NCBI RefSeq assembly: GCF_004331255.1
Contig: NZ_SJOF01000002.1
Coordinates: forward strand, 1 to 64,000
Origin: Acinetobacter sp. ANC 4173
GTDB lineage: Bacteria; Pseudomonadota; Gammaproteobacteria; Pseudomonadales; Moraxellaceae
DNA: 64,000 nucleotides
Reading direction: 5' to 3'
The first letter of the stretch is position 1. Every line of letters begins with the position of its first letter. Of this stretch, positions 8,364 to 15,969 are shown piece after piece. A model generated the notes under the pieces. The model did not search any database. It was not told the origin of the DNA and saw only the letters and a list, made by a program, of their open reading frames with translations. The position numbers and the translations under genes were made by a program.

Positions 8364-8989
8364 ACGTCACCTAATGAAATGTTCTGTAGAGTATGTAAAG
8401 GACCTTGTAAGACTTGGGCCTGATAATAACCAAACTTGATCTGGTTAATGTCAATTTCAAACTGCTGAGCAGAAAATGCAGCCATTTTGTCTAAAATACT
8501 TTGGCTGGGATACGCAGCGTTATATAAACCCACAGTAATATGCGGACAATAGCTTAATGCCGCAATTTCATCACTAAACTGGGCACATTGCGCTCTGATT
8601 TGCTCTAAAGCTGAGTTAGTATCAATAACCTCTAGATATAAAGCACTACTGAAACTATTCAGAGCACCTATTTGAAGTTTAAATTTTTCTGGTCGGCTTA
8701 ACCTCAACTGCGCATATTGTTGTTGGAATTGCTGTTGCGTGAAGTCATCATCAAAAATGGCTTGATCTTGTGCTAAAAAACCACAAATAAACAGTGTGAT
8801 ATGAAACTGACGTGTATTGGGAAATAATAAATATTCGGAGAAATAATCTTGAACTTGATTAAGATACAAAATCAAGTCTGGATTTTGAATTTCAATATAC
8901 CACAATGCATAGTGCTCCCGACCATGATGCCATTCTGGATAATCACGGTGAATCGTGGGAACAACATAATGAATGTGATCTAAAAACAC
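8345..8989 (-). CDS. 2H phosphoesterase (2'-5' RNA ligase superfamily)
   Basis: A protein of about 214 residues with two HxT motifs, FHITLF and CPHITVGLY, spaced as in the 2H phosphoesterase fold, which cleaves 2',3'- or 1'',2''-cyclic phosphates or related bonds. The substrate is unknown. The start is uncertain: no ATG is present near the N-terminus. Options are GTG at 8989 (VFLDHIH), GTG at 9001, or TTG at 9013, which lies in the 110-bp duplicated sequence. It sits between mtlD and cobU and overlaps cobU, so it may act on a nucleotide intermediate of B12 loop assembly, but that is position-based inference. Confidence 0.7.
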   Translation of the reverse strand: MFLDHIHYVVPTIHRDYPEWHHGREHYALWYIEIQNPDLILYLNQVQDYFSEYLLFPNTRQFHITLFICGFLAQDQAIFDDDFTQQQFQQQYAQLRLSRPEKFKLQIGALNSFSSALYLEVIDTNSALEQIRAQCAQFSDEIAALSYCPHITVGLYNAAYPSQSILDKMAAFSAQQFEIDINQIKFGYYQAQVLQGPLHTLQNISLGDVCCNSY

Positions 8990-9021
8990 GTTTAATATCA
9001 CTTTAAACTGCAAAGTGATAT
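8987..9021. promoter_or_regulatory. 14-bp inverted repeat over the 2H gene start
   Basis: TTTAATATCACTTT and AAAGTGATATTAAA pair perfectly around a loop of about 7 bases. The palindrome covers the possible translation starts of the 2H phosphoesterase gene and its right arm is the beginning of the duplicated unit. It is AT-rich with no T run, so it looks more like an operator or a translation-modulating hairpin than a terminator. Confidence 0.45.
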
Positions 9022-9227
9022 TAAAACACGTTCTTTGCCAGACTCATGCAAGGCAAAGTTTATAAATATTCAACTTGTGCTGAAAATGATTCAAATTATG
9101 CACAAACAGCAGATGTACTGCAAAGTGATATTAAAACACGTTCTTTGCCAGACTCATGCAAGGCAAAGTTTATAAATATTCAACTTGTGCTGAAAATGAT
9201 TCAAATTATGCACAAACAGCAGATGTA
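9007..9227. repeat. Perfect 110-bp tandem duplication
   Basis: Two adjacent identical copies, 9007-9116 and 9117-9226, with one further matching base. The copy next to mtlD contains the last seven codons and stop of that gene. The other carries a dead remnant of those codons and ends at the start region of the 2H gene. Each copy has a CTTTGCC/GGCAAAG hairpin. No base differs between copies, so the duplication is recent or maintained. It doubles the mtlD-2H spacer, including any promoter or hairpin in it. An apparent plus-strand frame crossing both copies is an artefact of the repeat. Confidence 0.95.
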
Positions 9228-11350
9228 TCACTTGAATGAATTGAAATTCGTTTAGGATCAAACTGATCGGGATGCTGAAGCAGATCAGCTAAACCACGCT
9301 TTAATTGCATCAGTAACGCTTGTTGCTGTGGAATGCTAAGTAACATCTTTTCTACTTCATTTTGCATCGTACTCATCACATCATCTATAGCTATCTGATC
9401 ATGCAAAATGGCATAGCCATAACCCAATACTGCACCCGCAATCAATTGATCATAGGCTTGTCCACTCAAGATTTGCTGCTGAATAGAAGATAAAACCCGT
9501 TCACCTGACTCCAGTTTGCGTAAAGGATCTCGTGCTACCCGCGAACAAGGATCTTTAAAAGCAAATTTACAAGAGTCGATAAAACTCTGCGCTAAGCGGT
9601 TTAAATCAGCTTCCCGATGTGGAAGTTGCTGGAACAAGCCAGACTTCACTTGATTCAGGAGATTCTGACTAAACTTCTGAATACGTGCATCCCCCATAGC
9701 AATCCCAATAGTTTCATATCCAAGCAAGTGGGCATACCACGCCATCATGGCATGGGTTCCGTTCCACAAACGGTTCTTGATCAACTGAATCTCGGAAATA
9801 TCATCTACCAGAACCATTTGTCGCATTTTACTCAGTAAAGGGCTTTGGTTTTCCACATAAATTGGCATATCCAACTCTGCATGAAACAGGATTAAATCCA
9901 TACTCTGTAGAATATGACTCGGTTGGAAATTACGGCGCAAATCTTCAATATACACAGCGGCTTGATGCTCTTGGGTCGAATCCAGCTGAAGACTTTCATC
10001 CGAATCGGCATTTTCAGTTTCGACTTCTTCCTGAAACTGTTTAAAAATGTTGTACTTAATTTTGAGCTGACGATATAGATTTTTCTGACTCAGTTTAGAC
10101 ACCATACGGTTCACTACGGTATCGCAAAAATAATGTTGTTGTAAAATTTGCTCGGTAATAATAGCTACACTGGTTAATTCATTTAAGGCTTGTCGTAAAT
10201 AATCAAGGAAGAGTTGTTTGGCATTGACCTTGTTCAAGATAATCAAAAGGGTCAGCGGTTCTTTTACTTGCCCTGCTTGATGCGTATGGCGCTCATACAA
10301 TCCTTTCGCAATCATCTTTACTTCATGTACTAAGGCATTTTCAGGCAAACACACGGCGATCAAACTAGATTCAACATACATCTCCGTCATTTGTGCTTCA
10401 TTATCTGCATCAATCACGGTCATATTTTGAATTGACTCATCATAAGAGATTTGTCCATAGCGAATACAGTAACCACCAAAAGCATTTACCGCCTCACGAA
10501 ACAAAGCATTCCGCGTCGAAGCTACGATACGCTTAGGTCGCGTGTAACCATCCCAGTGCGACAAGATTTGCGCCAAATAACCACCACCAATGGCCCCAAA
10601 GCCATGAATACCCACAGTTAGCTGATTCAAAGTTTGAGGAAAAGATTCTTGTAACTGGGGTAAATCTTGTTTTGCAATATAAGCATCTAAATCTTTCAGA
10701 TAGTCATACATGTTTTCGTAATAGTAATTGGCTTTGGCACGCATATTGGCATTTGCTGGCTTAATATCTTTCAATAAAACCGTAATACCTTTGGCTTCAA
10801 ATGCCGATGTCACGCCATTTTCCGAATCTTCAAACATTAAGCATTGGTCAGAGTTTAAATTGAGCTTTTCCGCTGCCGTCAGAAAAATTTCAGGATGAGG
10901 CTTACCCTTTTCAACTTCATCACCACACACCACCACATCAAAGAATTTATATACATTCGCATTAATCAAATATTCTTCTGCAATGGCACGGCGACTAGAC
11001 GTTGCAACTGCCATACGCAAACCCGACTTTCTTAAACGCTCTAGAACCTGAACAAGCCCCTTTTTAATGGGAACGCCATAGCTCCGTACAGACTCTAATT
11101 CCAATTCATCGGCACGTTTACGAATTGCTGCATAAGGAATATCTGCGCCATAGGTTTCCTGTGCCAATACATGTGCAGTTTTGGCACTTAAACCTAAACA
11201 TGCCATTAAGTACGCATTGGAAAAAGACTGACCGATCAGTTCCTGAGATGCCTGTTTCAATGTTTGAAACCGAAGACGCTCAGTGTCAAACATTGTTCCA
11301 TCCATATCAAAAATTGCACCCAGTATCACATCATCATGAAATTTCAGCAT
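9206..11350 (-). CDS. mtlD: Bifunctional mannitol-1-phosphate phosphatase/dehydrogenase
   Basis: A 714-residue fusion. Residues 1-230 are a HAD phosphatase (FDMDGTMFD with catalytic Asp15 and Asp17; later FEDSENG). The rest is a polyol dehydrogenase starting with the nucleotide-binding GIHGFGAIGGGY near 250. In A. baylyi this enzyme reduces fructose-6-phosphate to mannitol-1-phosphate and dephosphorylates it to mannitol as a compatible solute under salt stress. The ATG has a GAGGAGC ribosome-binding site 6 bases upstream. It leads the minus-strand run that continues into the cob genes, though the duplicated spacer may uncouple them. Confidence 0.93.
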   Translation of the reverse strand: MLKFHDDVILGAIFDMDGTMFDTERLRFQTLKQASQELIGQSFSNAYLMACLGLSAKTAHVLAQETYGADIPYAAIRKRADELELESVRSYGVPIKKGLVQVLERLRKSGLRMAVATSSRRAIAEEYLINANVYKFFDVVVCGDEVEKGKPHPEIFLTAAEKLNLNSDQCLMFEDSENGVTSAFEAKGITVLLKDIKPANANMRAKANYYYENMYDYLKDLDAYIAKQDLPQLQESFPQTLNQLTVGIHGFGAIGGGYLAQILSHWDGYTRPKRIVASTRNALFREAVNAFGGYCIRYGQISYDESIQNMTVIDADNEAQMTEMYVESSLIAVCLPENALVHEVKMIAKGLYERHTHQAGQVKEPLTLLIILNKVNAKQLFLDYLRQALNELTSVAIITEQILQQHYFCDTVVNRMVSKLSQKNLYRQLKIKYNIFKQFQEEVETENADSDESLQLDSTQEHQAAVYIEDLRRNFQPSHILQSMDLILFHAELDMPIYVENQSPLLSKMRQMVLVDDISEIQLIKNRLWNGTHAMMAWYAHLLGYETIGIAMGDARIQKFSQNLLNQVKSGLFQQLPHREADLNRLAQSFIDSCKFAFKDPCSRVARDPLRKLESGERVLSSIQQQILSGQAYDQLIAGAVLGYGYAILHDQIAIDDVMSTMQNEVEKMLLSIPQQQALLMQLKRGLADLLQHPDQFDPKRISIHSSDTSAVCA

Positions 11351-11567
11351 TTATGCTCCTCAAATTATTGTTATGTACAGCTTTTAGCCTAATCAAAAAC
11401 ACAATAGCTGAGTCAAAATGACACGATATGAAATAATTTTGATCAAAAAACCATCATAAAAACCTAAATTATTCAAATTCATGTTTTATTTGTTTAATTA
11501 TCGGTAAGTTCATGTAACAAAAATCTATTTTGGCTTTTTTACTAAGGATGATTAAAAACAATAAAAA

Positions 11568-11593
11568 AACCTACCCAAAATATTGAGTAGGTT
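11568..11593 (-). terminator. Rho-independent terminator
   Basis: AACCTAC/GTAGGTT stem followed on the minus strand by a T7 run, placed just after the stop of the small gene at 11621-11857. Confidence 0.8.
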
Positions 11594-11620
11594 AAATGAT
11601 TAAAATTACAGCATCTAAAA

Positions 11621-11857
11621 TTAATTTTTCATTAGAAAAGTTAATTCATAATCGTCATGGGTAATTTTAACTCTAATTCCACGATAGCTACGCTTATCTG
11701 GATCTAATGCTGAATTAATTACTTCATCTGCGAACTTTTGATCCGCCATAAATTTTGCGTATAGTTTATATCCAACGCGAATTTTCTTAATTTTTTTGCC
11801 TTTTGCTTCGTACTTATCTATGGTCTGGTCTAAAATTTCTAAGCTTAAATCATCCAC
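11621..11857 (-). CDS. Small conserved-looking protein of unknown function
   Basis: A 78-residue charged protein (MDDLSLEILDQTIDKYEAKGKKIKK...). It starts with GTG after a GAGGATAAATAC ribosome-binding site and is followed by its own terminator, so it is likely a real single-gene unit. It has no signal peptide or membrane segment. The middle (SALDPDKRSYRGIRVKITHDD) and the YELTFLMKN end suggest a small alpha/beta fold. I do not recognise the family. Confidence 0.65.
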   Translation of the reverse strand: MDDLSLEILDQTIDKYEAKGKKIKKIRVGYKLYAKFMADQKFADEVINSALDPDKRSYRGIRVKITHDDYELTFLMKN

Positions 11858-12550
11858 GTATTTATCCTCTATTGTTCTACTCTATGCATTGCTTACTTTT
11901 ACCTGAATTGAGTTCAAATAACCAGTAAATAAAAAGTCCAGCTCAAAATAGGTTGTGGCCTATAAAGCATTTATAAGGCGAAATTAAAAACATCCTCAAC
12001 CATGAAGGATCAATCAATAACATTGATAGGATTAGGCTTAACGTCTTCATCAATGTCGCGGAGCAAACAACTAAGTTTATTTAGAATCTCAACCAAATGC
12101 TTAAATTCTGCTTCGCATTGATGGTTATTATTCAAATACGCATTCATCCAAAACGAACCACACACTTCCTTTTATTGTTGTTCTGTTCAACCCCCTATTG
12201 ATACAACTCAATTCAATAAAAAATCCGAATACAAAGGCATCAAAAATTGATGGCTCTTTCCGTACACTTGAATCCGTTAAAATTTTATTCTCGAAAATAA
12301 TTCGTGGTTGATTAAGTTAATCCGCAGAACCACTCGCAATAAATTTGGATCAAGCCAAGATTGCTCACCAGAGAAAGCTTATTAGAAGATAGAAAAACGA
12401 TAAGAAGCAGTTCAGTCTTCTGCTGAGTAGACATAACAATCAAATAAGCCAACATGGCAATGAACAACACATTCACTGCAACAGACAGCTATAAAGCTAC
12501 ATCCAGTGTGTGGATTACTCGCCCCAAACCCATCAATCATGCATAAAAAA
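11858..12550. other. Gene-poor, apparently decayed stretch next to tRNA-fMet
   Basis: About 690 bases without a convincing gene. On the minus strand there are short interrupted frames: one of 45 codons (listed separately) and one at about 12310-12480 that reads a hydrophobic segment (VNVLFIAMLAYLIVMSTQQ) directly after an in-frame TAG. They look like remnants of former genes or of an element inserted beside the tRNA. I found no transposase, integrase or direct repeat of the tRNA 3' end. Confidence 0.4.
12010..12147 (-). pseudogene. Short 45-codon frame, possible gene remnant
   Basis: An ATG-initiated frame reads MNAYLNNNHQCEAEFKHL... and ends ...NPINVID before TGA. An AAGGAAG sequence lies further upstream and a GTG start at 12165 would use it better. 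The peptide has an amphipathic helix (HLVEILNKLSCLLRDI) and looks like a real protein C-terminus. No family is recognised. It may be a small intact gene or the tail of a lost larger one. Confidence 0.3.
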
Positions 12551-12572
12551 ACCCAATCTAAGAAGATTGGGC
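12551..12572 (-). terminator. Terminator of tRNA-fMet
   Basis: CCCAATCT/AGATTGGG stem with a seven-T run on the minus strand, 25 bases past the CCA end of the tRNA. Confidence 0.9.
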
Positions 12573-12596
12573 TATAAACTTTAAATCTTTTTTCGT

Positions 12597-12673
<77 letters not shown>

Positions 12674-12686
12674 TCAACGAGTTGAC

Positions 12687-12715
12687 TTTATACGCGCTAA
12701 CGGAAGATAAAGCAA
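12687..12715 (-). promoter_or_regulatory. Sigma-70 promoter of tRNA-fMet
   Basis: Minus-strand -35 TTGCTT (12710-12715), a 17-bp spacer and -10 TATAAA (12687-12692), ending 13 bases before the mature 5' end of the tRNA. Spacing and both boxes are close to consensus. Confidence 0.8.
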
Positions 12716-12806
12716 ACTTTATTTTAAATTACTTACTTATGGTGTGAAAAATAAACTCTTTTTAATTAAAATGACCAAACCAGATACTTTTCACCATGCA
12801 AGAAAA

Positions 12807-12828
12807 AAGCCCGCCTAAAGCGAGCTTT
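12807..12828 (-). terminator. Terminator of the cold-shock gene
   Basis: AAAGCTCGC/GCGGGCTTT stem (one G-U pair) followed by a T run on the minus strand, 25 bases past the csp stop. Confidence 0.85.
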
Positions 12829-12853
12829 TATACTTTAAGCAATGGATTAAAGC

Positions 12854-13063
12854 TTAGATTGCTGTAATACCACTAGCTTGAGCACCTTTTTTCCCTGCAG
12901 TAACAGTGAATTGTACTCGTTGGCCTTCTTGCAAAGTTTTGAAACCATTTGTTTGGATTTCACTGAAATGAGCGAATACATCTTCACCATTGTCAGCAGC
13001 AATAAAGCCAAAACCTTTAGTTTCGTTAAACCACTTTACAGTACCAGTAGTTAAATTAGACAT
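12854..13063 (-). CDS. Cold-shock protein, CspA family
   Basis: A 69-residue single cold-shock domain with RNP1 KGFGFIAAD at about 17-25 and RNP2 DVFAHFSEI, the nucleic-acid-binding faces of the OB fold. It acts as an RNA chaperone. The ATG at 13063 gives the standard N-terminus ([13 protein letters not shown]) with AGGAAA upstream. The open frame extends about 36 codons further but that part is AT-rich and hydrophobic and is leader sequence. A long AT-rich leader is usual for cold-shock mRNAs and may carry thermosensing structure. Confidence 0.95.
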   Translation of the reverse strand: MSNLTTGTVKWFNETKGFGFIAADNGEDVFAHFSEIQTNGFKTLQEGQRVQFTVTAGKKGAQASGITAI

Positions 13064-13233
13064 AATATATTTCCTATACGATTGAGCAGATAATAGAAAA
13101 TAATTTATTAAACATAAACTTTTAATAAAATGCAGGATGAAAATCAACAACACAATAAAATCAGTAAACACAATAAAATTATTGTTCTAGCGCGCACAAC
13201 TATACACGCTTTATTGACTAAATAATAGAATAT

Positions 13234-13455
13234 TTAACCATTTAATTTGTAAAGTTTGTGCAGCGCGGTATAAAACGATTTAGCATCAACATTGAGAGAG
13301 CATTTTTCACCAGACTCAAATTCAATCTGTTTGCCCACTTCGACCCAGCTCACACCAAATAAGTTATTTTGTTTTCGCTTCAGAGGGATAATTTTCACAC
13401 CTATTTCATCGCCATTTGTGACTCTTGCTGTGGTCCAGCCATTTAAAAAAATCAA
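13234..13455 (-). CDS. Small protein of unknown function
   Basis: A 73-residue frame (MIFLNGWTTARVTNG...), rich in beta-forming segments with two lysine-rich turns (KIIPLKRKQNN). The only upstream start is TTG at 13455, so the start is doubtful and the gene may have lost its true 5' end. The coding quality is good (no rare-codon pattern, soluble composition). Family not recognised. Confidence 0.45.
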   Translation of the reverse strand: MIFLNGWTTARVTNGDEIGVKIIPLKRKQNNLFGVSWVEVGKQIEFESGEKCSLNVDAKSFYTALHKLYKLNG

Positions 13456-13664
13456 CTTAATTACTCATATATTGAGCCTTTGCAAACAAAAAGTATTTCA
13501 TAAATAAGAGCTTTCAGGAGTTTGGAGATTATTCTATAAAAAGGCATTTTGCCTATGAACTTATAATATTTACATCAGCAAAGCATATAAAATGGATATC
13601 AGGATGTATCCAACTTTGGATGTGCATACTACGCGATCTAGGCTTGGTAGCAAACTGCACAAAA

Positions 13665-13686
13665 AAGCCCATCTGATGATGGGCTT
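13665..13686 (-). terminator. Terminator of the lipoprotein gene
   Basis: Perfect AAGCCCATC/GATGGGCTT stem with a T run on the minus strand, 9 bases after the stop codon. Confidence 0.9.
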
Positions 13687-13694
13687 TTACAAAC

Positions 13695-14462
13695 TTATAC
13701 CTTCGTCCCTTTACACACAATATCTGCTATTTTTCCAGCAGGCTCATTAAAAATGTATATCAGGTTAGGGTCTGTAACACATACCGTGGCTTGAAATAAA
13801 TCTCGAACGAATAGCCAAACATTGAATTCTGTTTCTTTATTTAAATTTGATCTATTTGCATTCATTTTCTCATACTGCTGAGCTGCCTGAGTAAAGATAG
13901 CACTCCAGTTTTTCCCAAATTTCTCCAAATCTGCTGGAGAGGTACCTCTTAAATCAATAATCTGATCTATCTGAGAAGAGTTAGGATTGTATACTGCGAT
14001 AAAAGGACCCGTTGAATACACCAACTTAGGGTTGAGCTTCACCAATTCACTTTCCGCAAGATTGTAGTCATATACTCTTAAAATTAAATCGCAATCACGG
14101 GTATTTTGCGACAGGCTTGTTGTTACAGGCACTTTAGTTACAACCTGATGCTCAATAGCCACGCCTTCACCCGCCTCAACATCCTCGGCAGTTTCTAATT
14201 GCACAAAGCCCTCACACAATGCTTTGTTAAATTTTCTGGCATTCACACCTTTGTTAAAAAAGATCACGGCGGAAGGTCTTGTGCTATGCGCAACAGGCGT
14301 TAAATCGGCCAATGATGTTGTGAATTGGCGAGTCATCACATCTGAATCATGAATAGGTATCATGGCAACTGGTGGTGCAGGCGCTGTTACAGGTGCTACA
14401 GAACATCCCCATAAAGGCAAGAGACTCATGCATAGCATTGCTACAATCCGACTTTTACCCAT
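13695..14462 (-). CDS. Predicted lipoprotein of unknown function
   Basis: A 255-residue protein with a type II signal peptide: MGKSRIVAM, a hydrophobic core, then the lipobox LWGC with the acylated cysteine at residue 20, followed by a Pro/Ala-rich linker. No Asp follows the Cys at +2 (it is Ser), so outer-membrane sorting is expected. Residues 130-255 look like a compact alpha/beta domain. I recognise no family or catalytic motif. It is monocistronic with its own terminator. Confidence 0.75.
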   Translation of the reverse strand: MGKSRIVAMLCMSLLPLWGCSVAPVTAPAPPVAMIPIHDSDVMTRQFTTSLADLTPVAHSTRPSAVIFFNKGVNARKFNKALCEGFVQLETAEDVEAGEGVAIEHQVVTKVPVTTSLSQNTRDCDLILRVYDYNLAESELVKLNPKLVYSTGPFIAVYNPNSSQIDQIIDLRGTSPADLEKFGKNWSAIFTQAAQQYEKMNANRSNLNKETEFNVWLFVRDLFQATVCVTDPNLIYIFNEPAGKIADIVCKGTKV

Positions 14463-14668
14463 CTTATTTCATCCCTGTTTGCTACATATTAAGGTCGGGC
14501 ATATTATCATTCTGACTTTCTCGAAACAAATCAGCTGATTAAATAACACAATGTAGACTCAAATTCTAAAACGACCGTATATAAATTTTAGCAAAATCAG
14601 ATACATGAATAATCAGGTCAGCAACACTTCAGAAAATAAGCTTAAATGCATCGGGCAAAATATCGTGA

Positions 14669-15136
14669 TTATTCATCGATCACATCAGCAAATACTGCAC
14701 TTAATACTTCACTCAGGTCTTGTGGCGCTAAACCAATATCTAAGCCACGTTTTCCACCACTGACGTAAATCTTTGACAAGCTTTCAGCACTTCCATCAAT
14801 CACAGTTTTAAGTCTTTTCTTTTGTCCAACTGGACTAATTCCCCCGACCAAATAACCGGTTAAGCGCTCAGCATCTTTAGGATCAGCCATATGCAATTTT
14901 TTTGCCCCAACCGCAGCGGCTACTTTTTTTAAGTTTAGTAAATGATGTACGGGTAAAATCGCAACGTAATAGTTCTTATCGTCCGTGACCAGTAGTGTTT
15001 TGAACACTTCCTCTACTTTTAAGTTCAGCTTTTCTGCTGCCTCTAAACCAAAACTTTTAGCACTAGCATCGTGTTCATATTCATGAATAGAGAAATCAAT
15101 TTTTTTGCTTTTTAGTAATTTGCAGGCTGGCGTCAT
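14669..15136 (-). CDS. ybaK: Cys-tRNA(Pro)/Cys-tRNA(Cys) deacylase, YbaK/EbsC family
   Basis: A 155-residue trans-editing enzyme that clears cysteine mischarged on tRNA-Pro. Recognised by the N-terminal [22 protein letters not shown], the [28 protein letters not shown] segment and the C-terminal [17 protein letters not shown] block with the family's catalytic lysine region. The ATG at 15136 gives the usual YbaK N-terminus. A longer frame to 15202 exists but adds non-homologous residues. It is divergent from the ynb-like operon across a 139-bp spacer. Confidence 0.9.
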   Translation of the reverse strand: MTPACKLLKSKKIDFSIHEYEHDASAKSFGLEAAEKLNLKVEEVFKTLLVTDDKNYYVAILPVHHLLNLKKVAAAVGAKKLHMADPKDAERLTGYLVGGISPVGQKKRLKTVIDGSAESLSKIYVSGGKRGLDIGLAPQDLSEVLSAVFADVIDE

Positions 15137-15193
15137 CTTTGTTTCTACTCTTGAAATACACTGAATAATTATAGGCATTTCATAATGGAAATG

Positions 15194-15264
15194 TGAATTC
15201 AACTTAGGCTATTTTGTTCTAAAAGTCACATGACTTGAATTCAACTTCCTGAAATGAGTACAAT
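15194..15264 (+). promoter_or_regulatory. Promoter and candidate direct-repeat operator of the ynb-like operon
   Basis: On the plus strand, -35 TTGAAT (15235-15240), 18-bp spacer, -10 TACAAT (15259-15264). The 12-bp sequence TGAATTCAACTT occurs twice, at 15194-15205 and 15236-15247, exactly 42 bp apart, which is four helical turns. The second copy overlaps the -35 box and is part of the palindrome TTGAATTCAA. This looks like a two-site operator for an unidentified regulator, and it would also lie in the ybaK leader. Confidence 0.5.
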
Positions 15265-15275
15265 TCAATCAAAAT

Positions 15276-15947
15276 ATGATACTTAAAAAAATGCCAATGC
15301 CTTCTATTTATCAGCTTAAGCCAGCTTTTCAGAATTTATTACGACCTTTCGTTCGCCGCTTATATCAACATGGCATTACGGCAAATCAGGTTACTTTATT
15401 TGCAATGTTCATTTCGTTGCTTTTAGCAGGTTGGTTAGGTTTTATTTTTAGCAAACCAACACTGGCAAATACATTTTATTTCCTACTTATTCCCATTTGG
15501 ATGCTCATTCGCATGGCCTTTAATGCAATTGATGGCATGTTGGCACGTGAATTCAAACAACAATCACAATTGGGTGCTTATCTGAATGAATTGTGTGATG
15601 TGATTTCAGATACGGCGCTTTATTTGTGCTTTATCGTTTTAAGCGGCATATCTGCACCCTTACTATTGTGCGTTGTATTCTTAGCCATCCTGAGTGAATA
15701 TGCAGGAGTCATGGCCCCTGTGATTGGACAAGAACGACGTTATGATGGACCTATGGGGAAAAGTGACCGAGCTTTCTGGTTTAGTGTTTTAGCCGTCTTC
15801 TATACACTCAGCCAATATTTTTCAGAACATCTCACATTTAAACTACAACAATTAATGAGCAATGGCTTATTAGCCGTCATTGCACTTTTGCTCATGATAA
15901 CAATCTATAACCGCATACGTCATGCGATTCAAAAGACTTCAAATTAA
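15276..15947 (+). CDS. ynbA: CDP-alcohol phosphatidyltransferase family protein, YnbA-like
   Basis: A 223-residue membrane protein with about six helices. It would exchange the CMP of a CDP-lipid for an alcohol headgroup. The motif region is NAIDGMLARE...LGAYLNELCD: compared with the canonical D-x2-DG-x2-AR-x8-G-x3-D-x3-D, the first and third aspartates are Asn (83 and 104), while Asp86 and Asp108 remain. The first ATG leaves almost no leader after the predicted -10 box, so MPMPSIY at 15291 may be the true start. It leads a six-gene operon matching E. coli ynbABCD in content. Confidence 0.85.
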   Translation: MILKKMPMPSIYQLKPAFQNLLRPFVRRLYQHGITANQVTLFAMFISLLLAGWLGFIFSKPTLANTFYFLLIPIWMLIRMAFNAIDGMLAREFKQQSQLGAYLNELCDVISDTALYLCFIVLSGISAPLLLCVVFLAILSEYAGVMAPVIGQERRYDGPMGKSDRAFWFSVLAVFYTLSQYFSEHLTFKLQQLMSNGLLAVIALLLMITIYNRIRHAIQKTSN

Positions 15948-15969
15948 TTGATCATTAGGACAATAAAGA

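Noticed and set aside
9046..9255. A 69-codon plus-strand frame across the tandem repeat
   Set aside because: It simply reads the duplicated sequence twice (the same peptide recurs) and is antisense to mtlD and its spacer.
11351..11620. Search for a cobalamin riboswitch upstream of the mtlD-cob run
   Set aside because: No conserved B12-box pattern was seen there or in the spacer at 9007-9227.
12854..13171. Cold-shock protein with a 36-residue hydrophobic N-terminal extension
   Set aside because: The extension is AT-rich leader read as protein. The normal CspA start has its own ribosome-binding site.
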